A model generated the notes under the pieces. It did no database searches, was not told where the DNA came from, and was given only the letters and a program-made list of their open reading frames with translations. From Hyphomicrobiales bacterium (lineage in GTDB: Bacteria > Pseudomonadota > Alphaproteobacteria > Rhizobiales > Rhizobiaceae), in NCBI GenBank assembly GCA_030456445.1, contig JAKDNM010000009.1:1-55634 (forward strand): a DNA stretch of 55,634 nt. Direction: 5' to 3'. This document shows positions 8,145 through 17,216 of the stretch, one piece after another (position 1 is the first letter of the stretch; each line of letters opens with the position of its first letter). The position numbers and the translations under genes are program-made.

Positions 8145-9152
8145 ATGGATTTCAACCTGCTCGCCTTCATCTGGGCCGCCATCATCGCCTTTGCCGTGCT
8201 CGCCTATGTCGTGCTCGACGGATTCGACCTCGGCGTCGGCATCCTCTTCCCCTTCATGAAGGGGGAGAAAGAGCGCGATCTGATGATGAACTCCGTAGCG
8301 CCGATCTGGGACGGCAACGAGACCTGGCTCGTGCTCGGCGGCGGCGGTCTGCTCGCCGTCTTCCCCCTCGCTTACGCGACCATCCTGCCAGCGCTCTACG
8401 CGCCCATCATCGCCATGCTGCTCGGTCTCATATTCCGCGGCGTAGCCTTTGAGTTCCGCTGGCGCACGCGGCGCGGAAAGTTCCTGTGGGACTGGGCCTT
8501 CGCAGGCGGCTCCATGATAGCGGCATTCGCGCAAGGCGTGGCGCTCGGCGCGCTGGTACAGGGCATCCGTGTCGAGGACCGCGCCTACGCCGGCGGCTGG
8601 TGGGACTGGCTCACCTGGTTCAGCATTCTCACCGGCGTCGCGCTCATCGTCGGCTACGGTCTGCTCGGCGCAACCTGGCTGGTAATGAAAACGGAAGGGC
8701 CAGTGCATGACCGCGCACGGCGGCTAGCCAAGCCCGCCGGCATCGCCACGCTCGTCCTGATCGGTCTCGTCAGCCTGATAACACCCTTCCTCGAGCAGCA
8801 ATACCTCGCCCGCTGGTTCGATTTTCCGACGGTGATCTTCAGCCTCGTCGTGCCGCTCCTGGTGCTCGGCTGCGCCTATGTCCTGTTCAACGGGCTGATA
8901 CGCGGCGGCGACCATGCGCCGTTCTTCGCCGCCCAGGCGATCTTCATCCTTTGCTATGCCGGCATCGGCATCAGCTTCTATCCTTACATGGTGCCAACCA
9001 GCGTGACCATCTGGGACGCGGCCGCGCCCGATTCCAGCTTGGCGTTCATGCTCGTGGGCGCCTGCATCCTTATGCCGATTATCCTCGCCTACACGGGCTT
9101 CGCCTACTGGGTCTTCCGCGGCAAGGTCCATGCCGACGGGGGCTATCATTGA
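8145..9152 (+). CDS. cioB: Cytochrome bd-type quinol oxidase subunit II
   Basis: 335 residues from ATG 8145. The N-terminus has the CydB signature: YVVLDGFDLGVGILFPF, followed by WDGNETWLVLGGGGLLAVFP. About eight membrane helices and the conserved YPYMVP segment are visible. It forms the heterodimer with cioA in the inner membrane. Its TGA overlaps the start of the DUF2474 small subunit, so the three genes form one transcript. Confidence 0.95.
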   Translation: MDFNLLAFIWAAIIAFAVLAYVVLDGFDLGVGILFPFMKGEKERDLMMNSVAPIWDGNETWLVLGGGGLLAVFPLAYATILPALYAPIIAMLLGLIFRGVAFEFRWRTRRGKFLWDWAFAGGSMIAAFAQGVALGALVQGIRVEDRAYAGGWWDWLTWFSILTGVALIVGYGLLGATWLVMKTEGPVHDRARRLAKPAGIATLVLIGLVSLITPFLEQQYLARWFDFPTVIFSLVVPLLVLGCAYVLFNGLIRGGDHAPFFAAQAIFILCYAGIGISFYPYMVPTSVTIWDAAAPDSSLAFMLVGACILMPIILAYTGFAYWVFRGKVHADGGYH

Positions 9153-9265
9153 TGCAAGCCAATCGCCGTCGAAAACTGCTGTGGTTTGCCGGGCTGTGGC
9201 TGGCTGGTGTGCTCGTGGTCGCCGGCGCGGCGGCAATGCTGCGCCTCGCCATCATTGGAACCTAG
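9152..9265 (+). CDS. DUF2474 small membrane subunit of the bd oxidase (CydX-like)
   Basis: 37 residues: a basic N-terminus (MQANRRRKLLWF) and one transmembrane helix (about residues 11-32). The ATG overlaps the cioB stop (TGATG), the usual arrangement for the DUF2474 peptides that follow cioAB. By analogy with CydX it should stabilise the oxidase complex; this has not been shown for every DUF2474 member. Confidence 0.8.
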   Translation: MQANRRRKLLWFAGLWLAGVLVVAGAAAMLRLAIIGT

Positions 9266-9673
9266 ACGCCCGCCCGTCGGAAAGAGCGTGTAGCCTTCAG
9301 CCGGCAGGTCACCCCTCGGCTTGCGAAGATGGCATGACCGTGCATGATCGCCAAAGTGATACCCAAAAGCATTTGCGATACGATATATTGGCTAATTCGG
9401 TCGAGAAATCGGGCTGGACAGAGCACCCGAACTATCGTTGCGTGCCAACAGCATGCGATGGTCGCGGACGCACTAGTCGCGGACAACGGTTGTATTGCCA
9501 GATGGTCTGCCAGGGTTTCGCGACTGCTGCAATGGCGACCAGCGCCGCCGGCTATCAGCTCGGCTATAGAATCCAGAACCGAGATCTCGTGATTGCTGCC
9601 TTAAGCTGGCCTTAAGGTCCGCCCGAGTTTTTGGGCTTCCATCGCATGCAATGATTCAGAAGGCAAAGAGACA
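9266..9673. other. Intergenic region carrying the L,D-transpeptidase promoter
   Basis: No convincing gene is seen between the oxidase operon and the L,D-transpeptidase. Short open frames on both strands lack family character. The only clear element is the CTTAAG direct repeat at 9600-9616. Confidence 0.5.
9600..9616 (+). promoter_or_regulatory. CTTAAG-N5-CTTAAG direct repeat, candidate response-regulator box
   Basis: CTTAAG (9600-9605), CTGGC, CTTAAG (9611-9616): two half-sites spaced by one helical turn (11 bp), followed by GTCC, 57 bp before the L,D-transpeptidase start. The same arrangement occurs at 14557, 21073 and 21169. OmpR-family regulators bind such tandem repeats, and the cognate regulator may be the one at 14619. 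The core also fits the CtrA pattern TTAA-N7-TTAA. Confidence 0.65.
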
Positions 9674-10399
9674 GTGAGCGGAAGCGGAACAAGACATACC
9701 AGCGTCGTGACAAGACGCGCTGTGCTGATCGGAATAGGCGCTGTCACTCTGGCCGGCTGCGTTTCGACGCGACGGCCGGTCTCGGCCGTGGCGCCCGTGG
9801 CGGAGGTAAAGCCGCAACCGGCCGTTCCGTTGATGTATGCCGCGATGCCGGACGAGAAGTTCCCGATCCCTGCGGTGAAGATCGCCCAGCTCCCCCCAAA
9901 ATTCTGGCGAACCGAGATCGATTATCCCACCCATGAAGAGCCCGGAACGCTGATTGTCGATACGCCGGCCAAATATCTCTATCATGTGAAGCCCAGCGGC
10001 CGGGCGACGCGCTACGGAATCGGCGTTGGACGTGAAGGCTTCGCCTGGGCCGGGCGGGCTATCGTCGCCTACAAGCGCAAGTGGCCGCGCTGGACGCCGC
10101 CCGACAGCATGGTGGCGCGTCAACCCGAACTCGAACCCTACAGCATCGCCAATGGCGGCATGGATCCGGGCCTGAATAATCCACTTGGCGCACGCGCGCT
10201 CTATATCCATGAAGGCGGGCGCGACACGCTTTACCGTCTGCACGGCACGCCGGAAGCATTCTCGATCGGCAAGGCTGTGTCGTCCGGCTGCATCCGTCTG
10301 ATCAGCCAGGATGTCATTCACCTTTACAACGAAGTCAGGGACGGCAGCCCGATCGTGGTCATCCCCGATCCGACTATGTCGAACATCGCCATCGGCTGA
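9674..10399 (+). CDS. Lipoprotein-like L,D-transpeptidase (YkuD/ErfK family)
   Basis: 241 residues from GTG 9674. After a twin-basic start (VVTRRAVLIGIGAVTLAGC) there is a lipobox-like LAGC, so it is probably a lipoprotein or exported by a Tat-like signal. The YkuD catalytic domain spans about residues 90-235, with the active-site pattern H-G-T-P and SSGCIRL. These enzymes form 3-3 cross-links in peptidoglycan or attach proteins to it in the periplasm. Promoter and N-terminus reappear as a truncated copy near 20950-21089. The CTTAAG box links it to the two-component system at 14619-16645. Confidence 0.9.
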   Translation: MSGSGTRHTSVVTRRAVLIGIGAVTLAGCVSTRRPVSAVAPVAEVKPQPAVPLMYAAMPDEKFPIPAVKIAQLPPKFWRTEIDYPTHEEPGTLIVDTPAKYLYHVKPSGRATRYGIGVGREGFAWAGRAIVAYKRKWPRWTPPDSMVARQPELEPYSIANGGMDPGLNNPLGARALYIHEGGRDTLYRLHGTPEAFSIGKAVSSGCIRLISQDVIHLYNEVRDGSPIVVIPDPTMSNIAIG

Positions 10400-10423
10400 C
10401 GACAGGCAGCGTGACGGGGCGGC

Positions 10424-11043
10424 TCAAGCCACGCGACCGGACGATGCGACGGGCTTTCGGGCGACGAGGTCGATGAGGGCCGACGTTCCCGAGTGTCCTG
10501 CCTCCTCATCAACCGGGCTGTCATGTTCCTTGAGGTAGCAGATATCCCAGTGCGCGAACGCGCTTGGCGGAAGCTCGCTGGTGTAGAGTTGCTTTGCACC
10601 CGGAGGGCTTCCGGTTCCATGGCGCAATTGCTCGACGCGGTATCCCTGCATGATGAGCGACCCGCCTAGTTTGAGCGCGGTATAAAACCCCTCGAACATC
10701 CGGTCGCGCAGCATGGGCGTCCCGAACTGTATAAATATCGCGATCACGACATCATACCGTTCGGTCTCCCATTCCCAAACGGCTAGGTCGGCCTTCACCG
10801 TGGTCAGCATCACGCCACGCTTGGCAGCCAGCTCCCGCGATTTTGCAGGCCAACGGATGACGCGTCCACGGCGACGACTTCGAGAGCCTGTTCGGCCAGC
10901 CACACGCCGTTTCGTCCTTCGCCATCGGCGACCGCAAGCACCCGCATCCCGCCTTCGAGCCGGAATGCCCGCGAGACAAGGAAAGCATTCGGCTTTGTCC
11001 CGAACAGATAGTCCGCTCTGTTGTAGCGTTCGTCCCAATCCAT
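10424..11043 (-). pseudogene. Class I SAM-dependent methyltransferase, frameshifted
   Basis: The N-terminal part (MDWDERYN from ATG 11043, then GGMRVLAVADGEGRNGVWLAEQ, the SAM-binding motif I) and the C-terminal part (from AKSRELAAKRGV to 10424) lie in different frames. Joining them with one added base near 10846 restores a normal methyltransferase of about 205 residues, of the type often placed beside sulfur and tellurite genes. It is convergent with the L,D-transpeptidase gene. The lesion is a single nucleotide, so a sequencing error is possible; if real, the gene is inactive. Substrate unknown. Confidence 0.7.
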
Positions 11044-11168
11044 GATCAACCTCGACCCCGGCACAAGCGGATCGCACCCGATGACGCGTCCTTTGCCTCC
11101 AATATTTTGCCGGGTTTTACGTTCCCGGTAGCCGGGGCCGTCGTGGAGGATCGATACCGATCCGATGG

Positions 11169-11972
11169 TTAACGCGAGGGGGCGATCTTGCCGAGGTTTG
11201 TGTCGAGGGCCTCTTTCGATATCTCGCCCATATGCAGCGATGCCAGCGTGCCGTCGGCGCGCAGGAACAGCGTCGTCGGCATGCCGGGCGCGCCATAGTA
11301 GCGCGGCAGGCGCATGGCCGGATCGAGCATGACATGGTCGAGGGCCAGATTCTCACCGGCCAGATAGCCGCGGATCGTCTCCGTGCTTTCGCCCTGATTG
11401 ACGAACAGAAAGGTGACATCGCCGCGAGCGGCCGCCGTTTCGGCCAGGAGCGGCATTTCCCGGCGGCATGGCGGGCACCAGCTCGCCCACAGGTTGACGA
11501 CGGCCGGCTTGCCTGCGAAAGCGCTGAGCGCCGCCGATGCGCCGTCCATCTGCTCGAACGCCATGGCAGGCGCAGGCTGGCCGAGCGTCGCCTTCGTCAA
11601 TTGACCGGCGCCTGCCCAGACGAGCACGCCGACCCCGAGCGCCGCCGCCGCCGCCGCGCCGGCCTTGAACGAGCGGATATAAAAGACGCTGACGAGGAGA
11701 ACGCCGGCAAAGCCTGCGACGGGCTCGAAGCCACCCTGCCAGACAGCTATCGCGCGCCATGGCTCGTCACGGAAGTTCTGCCAATGCAGCACCACATGCC
11801 CGAGCCGCGCGGTGACTAGGCCGCCGGTCAGCGCCCAGGACGACCATGGACCGATCGCGTGATCAGCGCGGCGGGCCAGGATCGCGGTCAGGATCAGGAA
11901 GGCGAAGATGCCGAGGATAGCGGCGAGACGATCCGCAGCGAAGACGAATGGCCCGACGGCAATGCCGTTCAT
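11169..11972 (-). CDS. Membrane-anchored TlpA/ScsD-like thiol reductase
   Basis: 267 residues from ATG 11972, overlapping the dsbD stop (ATGA). Residues about 1-125 hold four hydrophobic segments (AADRLAAILGIFAFLILTAILARR first); residues about 135-267 form a TlpA-type thioredoxin domain with the active site ASWCPPCRREMP and the cis-proline MPTT. The domain should face the periplasm and receive electrons from DsbD. A DsbA-like, a DsbD-like and a TlpA-like gene in a row resembles the scsBCD copper-tolerance loci of enterobacteria; that link is by family analogy. Confidence 0.85.
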   Translation of the reverse strand: MNGIAVGPFVFAADRLAAILGIFAFLILTAILARRADHAIGPWSSWALTGGLVTARLGHVVLHWQNFRDEPWRAIAVWQGGFEPVAGFAGVLLVSVFYIRSFKAGAAAAAALGVGVLVWAGAGQLTKATLGQPAPAMAFEQMDGASAALSAFAGKPAVVNLWASWCPPCRREMPLLAETAAARGDVTFLFVNQGESTETIRGYLAGENLALDHVMLDPAMRLPRYYGAPGMPTTLFLRADGTLASLHMGEISKEALDTNLGKIAPSR

Positions 11973-13824
11973 TGCACGCTTTCCATCCGGCCTGCCGAGG
12001 CGTTGAGCGTGGTCTTGGTGACATCGCCGACCAGACGTGTTCCCGCCTTTTCGCGGCCATTGGCATCGACGAAGATGATCGTCGGCGGGCCGGCCACCTG
12101 AAGGCTCCGCATCATCTGCCGCTGGATCGGAGAATTTTCGCTGACATCGAGCTCGACGAGATTGAAGCCGGCAAGCTTTGTCTGAATGGCTGGGTCGGAC
12201 AGCACGGTTCGATCGATGATGGTGCAGGCGACGCACCAGTCGGCGGTGACATAGAGCAGGCTCGGCCTGCCATCGGCGGCGGCGATTTGCGTCTGGAGGT
12301 CGCGGGGATCGCCGACGCTCCGAAACGCCATCCGTTCGCTTTTGCCAGCGCCCCCCTCGCTGTGCATCGCCGCGAGCATTCCGAGCGGGCGCAGCGGATC
12401 GTCCGCGCCGCTGGCCGCACCCACAGCCAGAACCGCGCCGTAAAGGCCCGCGGCAAGGCCCGCCGCCTTGGCTGTTCGCCTTGCGCCGCCGGCATTTGGC
12501 GCAAGCGCATCGAACGCGCCCAGCCAGACGGCGATGCCGATGGCAAACAGCGCCCACAATGCGAGCGTGGCTTGTGGCGACAACAGGCGCGAAAGCATCC
12601 AGATTGCCGTGGCCACGAAGATGAAGCCGAAGGCCTGCCGCACCACGTTCATCCACGCGCCGGCCCTGGGCAGCGCCTTGGGGCCGAGCGTGCCGAAGAC
12701 GATCAGCGGCACGCCCTGGCCAAGGCCGAGCGCGAACAGGCTGCCCGCGCCCAGCGCCACGTCGCCGGTCTGCGCGATATAGATCAGCGCGCCCGCAAGC
12801 GGCGCTGTCACGCAGGGGCCGACGATGAGCGCCGAGGTGAAGCCGAGAAGGGCAGCGGAGGACAAGGAGCCGCGCCGGCCGCCGCCGATGCCGCCGACGC
12901 CCTTGACCCAGGTGGACGGCAATTGCATCTCGAACAGCCGAACATCGACAGCGCGAAGACGAGGAAGAGGACGGAGACGACGCCTATGGCGAGCGGCGAC
13001 TGCAACGCCATCTGCAAATTCTGGCCCGACCATGCCGCCGCCACGCCGAGCAGGCCGAAGGCGGATGCCATTGCCAGCACATAGGCAAGCGACAGGGTGA
13101 AGCCGCGGCCCGCCGTCGGCACCTCGCCCTGCCGGGCAATCGTGCCGGCAAGGATCGGGTACATCGGAAACACGCAAGGCGTGAACGCCAGAAGCAGGCC
13201 GAACAGCATGAAGCTGCCCAGCAGCATCGGCACGCCGCCTTGGGCCAGCAGCGAGCCAACCATGCCGCCGTCGTTTTCGGCAATGACGATCGCACCGGAT
13301 GGTTTTGGAGGCTCCGGCGCCGACCATTGCCCGGCGAGCGCCGTCGTCGCGTGGTCGCCCGGCGCGCTTACGGCCAGCGTCACACCATTGATGTGGCGTG
13401 TGGCCGGCGGATAGCAGATGCCGTTTTCCTGACACCCCTGATAATGGACCTCCAGCGTGACCGGACCCCTGGCCAGCGGCACGGTGAGTGCCGCCCGGTC
13501 GTGATAGACGTTCGTGACGCCGAATGTCGGATCGTCCTTTTGCCGCGGCATGCCCTCGATGGGCGGAACCTCAAGATCGGCCTGTCCCTGCCGAAGCGCG
13601 AACTGGTCCTGATAGAGATAATAGCCGGGCGCAATGGTCCATGCGAGCCGGACATTGCCGTCGGCAAGGCGCGTGGCAGTCAGTTGGAAGGCTTGGTCGG
13701 ATGGCAGTGGCATCGCGCCGCCGGCACTCCCCTGCGCATGGCCGGGAAGTGCCGTCACCAGCGCGAGCAGGACCAGCAATGCGGCGCAAAGGACGGATCG
13801 GACGGATTTCACGGGCAAGGACAA
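11969..13824 (-). pseudogene. dsbD: Thiol:disulfide interchange protein DsbD, one frameshift
   Basis: The upstream frame from 13824 encodes a signal peptide, a DsbD alpha domain (YQGCQENGICYPP) and the first membrane helices with FTPCVFPMYP. The downstream frame to 11969 carries the second membrane cysteine (IVGPCVTAPL) and the C-terminal thioredoxin domain (TADWCVACTIID). The two join at the sequence for SMFGLFEMQLPS: one G is missing from plus-strand CGAACAGCCGAACAT around 12936-12938. With that base restored the protein is full length, about 618 residues. DsbD passes cytoplasmic electrons to periplasmic thioredoxins. It may be a sequencing error; otherwise the relay is broken. Confidence 0.85.
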
Positions 13825-13848
13825 GCTCCGGCGCGGGGACGAACGGAA

Positions 13849-14490
13849 TTATTGGGTGCCGTCGCTCTGCTCGGCGCGGGCATCGGCGATCACCTGCCTG
13901 AAGCCCTTGTAGTCGAGCGTGGACACCATGAAGGGGCCGACGAGAAAGGTCGGCGTTCCGGTGAGACCGAGCGCGTCCGCCTGGGCCATGTTGCGCCGGA
14001 CGATGGCCTCTATCTCCGCCGATCTGGCCTGCATGTCGGCATCGAGCCGTTGCATGTCGATACCGGCGGCCTGCAAGGCCTTGCGCATCTTTTCCTTTGA
14101 AATCCCGGCGCCGGGAATGGCCATCAAGGCGCGGTGCGCGGCCTCGTATTTGCCCTGATATTTGGCGCCAAGCGCCAGTTTCGCGCCATCGATCGATGTC
14201 GGGCGGATCACTGGCCAATCCTTGTAGACCAGCCGCACCTTGCCGTCTTCCTTCAGCGCGCGGTCAAGCTCGGGTGCGGACTTCTTGCAGTATATGCAAT
14301 TGTAGTCGAGAAAGGCGACAATGGTGACGTCGCCCTTCGGATTTCCACCAATGGGGGCGGCGGGGTCGTTGAGGATCATCTCCTTCGAGAGATCGTCGGA
14401 TTGTGCAAGAGCGCGGCGTCCCGTAAAGGGCGCGGCGAGGATGGCGCCGCCAATGGCGAGCAATGCGTGGCGGCGCGAAAGGCCTGTCAT
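13849..14490 (-). CDS. DsbA-family periplasmic thioredoxin (ScsC-like)
   Basis: 213 residues with a Tat-like or Sec signal (SRRHALLAIGGAILAAPF) and a DsbA/DsbG-type fold. The active site is DYNCIYCKK (C65, C68) and the cis-Pro loop is LTGTPTFLVG. It is first gene of the minus-strand relay operon (DsbA, DsbD, TlpA), 24 bp ahead of dsbD, and is divergent from the response regulator with the CTTAAG box between them. It probably acts as a disulfide isomerase or as protection for thiols under metal stress; the exact direction of electron flow cannot be read from sequence. Confidence 0.88.
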   Translation of the reverse strand: MTGLSRRHALLAIGGAILAAPFTGRRALAQSDDLSKEMILNDPAAPIGGNPKGDVTIVAFLDYNCIYCKKSAPELDRALKEDGKVRLVYKDWPVIRPTSIDGAKLALGAKYQGKYEAAHRALMAIPGAGISKEKMRKALQAAGIDMQRLDADMQARSAEIEAIVRRNMAQADALGLTGTPTFLVGPFMVSTLDYKGFRQVIADARAEQSDGTQ

Positions 14491-14556
14491 TCGAAATCTC
14501 CGTGCTGGTCTGCTATCGGTGGGCGGGGCGTGTTGCAGGCCAGATCGTTCCCGTAG

Positions 14557-14574
14557 CTTAAGGCTGGCTTAAGG
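14557..14574 (+). promoter_or_regulatory. CTTAAG-N5-CTTAAG direct repeat in divergent promoter
   Basis: CTTAAG (14557-14562), GCTGG, CTTAAG (14568-14573), then GTCG. It lies 45 bp upstream of the response regulator ATG and 67 bp upstream of the DsbA-like start, so it may serve both directions. Spacing and flanks match the 9600 box. Confidence 0.65.
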
Positions 14575-14618
14575 TCGCCGATGAACCTGTATCGCCGTGA
14601 GATGCTGGACGGGATTGC

Positions 14619-15284
14619 ATGAGAGTTCTGGTGGTCGAGGATGATCCGGTATTGCTGAACGGCCTTCAGGTCGGCTTGGGCCTTGCCGGCTTTACGGTCG
14701 AGGCGGTGGCGAACTGCGCCGACGCGTCGGCGGCTCTGGATACGTCGGATTTCGATGCCGTGGTTCTGGACCTGATGCTTCCCGACGGCTCGGGGCTGGA
14801 TATTCTCGGCGCGTTGCGCCGCCGGCGGTCCCTGGTGCCCGTGCTGCTGCTTACCGCACGCGACGGCGTGCCCGACCGCATCGCCGGGCTGGACGCCGGC
14901 GCCGACGATTATCTCGGCAAGCCGTTCGATCTCGACGAGGTTGCGGCACGGTTGCGCGCCTTGGCGCGTCGCTCCGGCGGCCATGCGGCGGCGACGCTGC
15001 AATGGCGCGATGTCGTGCTCGATCCGGCAAGCATGGGCGTCACGCGTGGCGGGCAGCCGGTCCGGCTGTCGCGGCGGGAGTTTTCGATCCTGCGGGCCTT
15101 GCTCGACCGTCCGGGGCAAATCCTGTCCAAGTCGCAACTGGAAGACCGACTCTATGGATGGCAGGAGGAAATCGAGAGCAACGCCATTGAAGTGCATATT
15201 CATAATCTGCGCGCCAAGCTCGGGCCGGGTCTTGTCCAGACGGTGCGCGGGGTGGGCTATCGTATGGCGGAGACGGGCGCATGA
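14619..15284 (+). CDS. OmpR/PhoB-family response regulator
   Basis: 221 residues. The receiver domain has the acidic pocket (VVEDD), phospho-acceptor D51 (VVLDLMLPDGSG) and lysine in GKPFDLDE. The C-terminal winged helix (about 130-218) includes SRREFSILRALLDRPG and EVHIHNLRAKLG. The next gene is its kinase with a 4-bp overlap. It most resembles the QseB/PmrA/CopR group in length and motif spacing. The tandem CTTAAG repeats at its own promoter and at those of envelope genes are the best candidate targets. The stimulus is unknown; the redox operon opposite suggests metal or thiol stress. Confidence 0.92.
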   Translation: MRVLVVEDDPVLLNGLQVGLGLAGFTVEAVANCADASAALDTSDFDAVVLDLMLPDGSGLDILGALRRRRSLVPVLLLTARDGVPDRIAGLDAGADDYLGKPFDLDEVAARLRALARRSGGHAAATLQWRDVVLDPASMGVTRGGQPVRLSRREFSILRALLDRPGQILSKSQLEDRLYGWQEEIESNAIEVHIHNLRAKLGPGLVQTVRGVGYRMAETGA

Positions 15285-16645
15285 AGTCGATCCGGGCAAG
15301 GCTTTTCACGATCCTTTTGGTGACCACCGGCATTGTCTGGCTGTCGGCGATCGCGTGGATCTATCTCAGCACCAAGGCGCAGGTCGAGCGCGTGCTCGAT
15401 GCGCGGCTGACCGAAGCGGCGCGCATGGTCGGTTCGCTGGTGAGCAGCCAGGACATCGCGATCGGGAAGGCGGGCGCGGCTGCGGCCATCGTTGCCGTGC
15501 CGCACGCATCTTATGACCGGCAGTTGTCCTGCCAGATATGGGGTTTCGACGGCACGCTGGTCGGGCGCTCCGAAAGTGCCCCCGGCAAACCGCTGACGCT
15601 TGCCAAGTCGGGTTTTTCGGAAACATCGGTCGATGGCGAGACCTGGCGGGTCTATGCCGTCACCAACCCCGAACTCGGCATCCGCGTTCTGGTCGGCGAC
15701 AATCTGCGTGTCCGCGATCGCCTCGTCGCCGATGTCATTCGCGGCCTGGCGTTTCCTGCCTTGCTCATCCTCCCGGTCCTGGCAGCCCTGCTGTGGCTGA
15801 GCGTGGGAAGAGGGCTTGCACCGCTGAACGCCATGGCAAGCGCGCTTGGCGCGCGGCGTGCATCGGATTTGAGCGCCTTGCCCGACAATGACAGCCCGTC
15901 CGAAATCAAGCCGGTGATCCATTCGCTGAACGGGCTGTTTGCGCGCGTCAGCACGGTGCGCGAGCGTGAGAGGGATTTCACCGCTTTCGCCGCGCATGAA
16001 CTGCGCACGCCCATCGCCGGTCTCAAGACCCAGGCGCAGATCGCGCTGGGCAGCAGCGATGACAGTATTCGTAACAACGCGCTGCGCCAGATCACGGTGG
16101 CGGTGGACCGTACGGCCCGGCTGGTGCGCCAACTCACCGACCTGACGAACGCGGAAAGCGGCGAACTCGAAGACGATGTCGGCCATGTCGATGTTGGCAG
16201 GACCTTGCAAACGCTGGCCGACGATATTGGGCAGCATCACCGCAATGCGGCGTCCGTCTTGATTTCCGCGGAACTCGCGCGGCTGGAGCTTGGCGTCAAT
16301 CCGTCCTTGTTCATGGCTGGCGCGCGCAACCTGCTTGAAAACGCTGTCTTGCACTCGCCGCCCGACAAGCCTGTTCGCTGCGGTTTGCGGCAGGAGCAGC
16401 GTTTTCTGGCCATCACCATCGACGATTGCGGTCCGGGTATTCCCGAGGACGAGTTGCCGAAAGTTCGCGGCCGCTTCTTTCGCGGCCGCAACCAGACGGC
16501 GGCCGGCAGCGGGCTTGGCCTGGTGATCGCCGAATTGGCGGCGGAGCGCATGGGCGCGGTCCTGCATCTGGAAAACCGCGCCGAAGGCGGGCTGCGGGCG
16601 GAACTGCAGTTTGCAGAAAGGGCTATCGCCGATGGAGCAGCGTAA
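15281..16645 (+). CDS. Membrane sensor histidine kinase
   Basis: 454 residues. Two transmembrane helices (about 8-30 and 155-175) flank a periplasmic sensor of about 120 residues; a HAMP-like linker follows. The phospho-acceptor is H239 in FAAHELRTPIAG. The ATP site has the N box NLLENAVLHSPPDKP, the G1 box DDCGPGIPEDE and the G2 box GSGLGLVI. The family type is QseC/PmrB-like. ATG 15281 overlaps the regulator stop. The sensor contains one cysteine (QLSCQIWG) and several charged residues but no recognised ligand motif. Confidence 0.92.
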   Translation: MKSIRARLFTILLVTTGIVWLSAIAWIYLSTKAQVERVLDARLTEAARMVGSLVSSQDIAIGKAGAAAAIVAVPHASYDRQLSCQIWGFDGTLVGRSESAPGKPLTLAKSGFSETSVDGETWRVYAVTNPELGIRVLVGDNLRVRDRLVADVIRGLAFPALLILPVLAALLWLSVGRGLAPLNAMASALGARRASDLSALPDNDSPSEIKPVIHSLNGLFARVSTVRERERDFTAFAAHELRTPIAGLKTQAQIALGSSDDSIRNNALRQITVAVDRTARLVRQLTDLTNAESGELEDDVGHVDVGRTLQTLADDIGQHHRNAASVLISAELARLELGVNPSLFMAGARNLLENAVLHSPPDKPVRCGLRQEQRFLAITIDDCGPGIPEDELPKVRGRFFRGRNQTAAGSGLGLVIAELAAERMGAVLHLENRAEGGLRAELQFAERAIADGAA

Positions 16646-16676
16646 GAGTCGGAGCGCCCTCCTGGATCATCCGTCT

Positions 16677-16694
16677 ATTGCATTTTATTGCAAT
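16677..16694. promoter_or_regulatory. Inverted repeat, candidate operator of the second persulfide operon
   Basis: ATTGCA (16677-16682) and TGCAAT (16689-16694) form a perfect inverted repeat with a 6-bp AT-only spacer, in an AT-rich island 58 bp before the DUF442 ATG. Its position fits autoregulation by the ArsR protein encoded at 18104. Confidence 0.45.
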
Positions 16695-16751
16695 CATTAT
16701 TACGTATCAGATGCTACCGGCATTCGATATGCGCGTGGCAAGGAGTAACGC

Positions 16752-17174
16752 ATGAAACGGATTTCCGACACGCTCTATGTAGCGCCGCAACTAACGGCCA
16801 ACGATATTCGTCAGGCCAAGGCGAACGGCTTTGCCGCGATCATCAACAACCGTCCTGATCACGAGGAGTTTGGCCAACCGACCGCAGCAGAAAACCGCGC
16901 TGCCGCTGAAAGCGAAGGGTTAAGCTACAGCCACATCCCGGTCGTACCGGGACAGGTGAGCGAAGGACAGGTCCGCGCGTTCCAGAAGGCTCTTTCGGAG
17001 GCAGGCGGTCCGGTGCTGGCCCACTGCAAGACTGGAACGCGCGCCGTCACCCTCTATGCCATTGGCGAGGTCCTGGACGGACGCATGACGAAGGACGAGG
17101 TGGCGGAGCTTGGCCCGTCTCTCGGTCTCGATCTCTCCGGCGCCGTCAAATGGCTGGACGGTCACAGCCACTAA
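16752..17174 (+). CDS. DUF442 (beta-lactamase-hydrolase-like) sulfurtransferase/phosphatase domain protein
   Basis: 140 residues, with the family start (RISDTLYVAPQL) and the catalytic loop AHCKTGTR. It matches the N-terminal domain of the DUF442-SQR fusion at 2799-4499. DUF442 proteins have a dual-specificity phosphatase-like fold and are thought to handle persulfide sulfur in these operons. It is the first gene of the operon DUF442, dioxygenase, ArsR, two YeeE/YedE proteins and TauE. A good ribosome site (AAGGAGT) precedes ATG 16752. Confidence 0.88.
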   Translation: MKRISDTLYVAPQLTANDIRQAKANGFAAIINNRPDHEEFGQPTAAENRAAAESEGLSYSHIPVVPGQVSEGQVRAFQKALSEAGGPVLAHCKTGTRAVTLYAIGEVLDGRMTKDEVAELGPSLGLDLSGAVKWLDGHSH

Positions 17175-17216
17175 AGCTTGACGAATACATAATTCTTGAT
17201 TGAGGAGCGATTTGCA

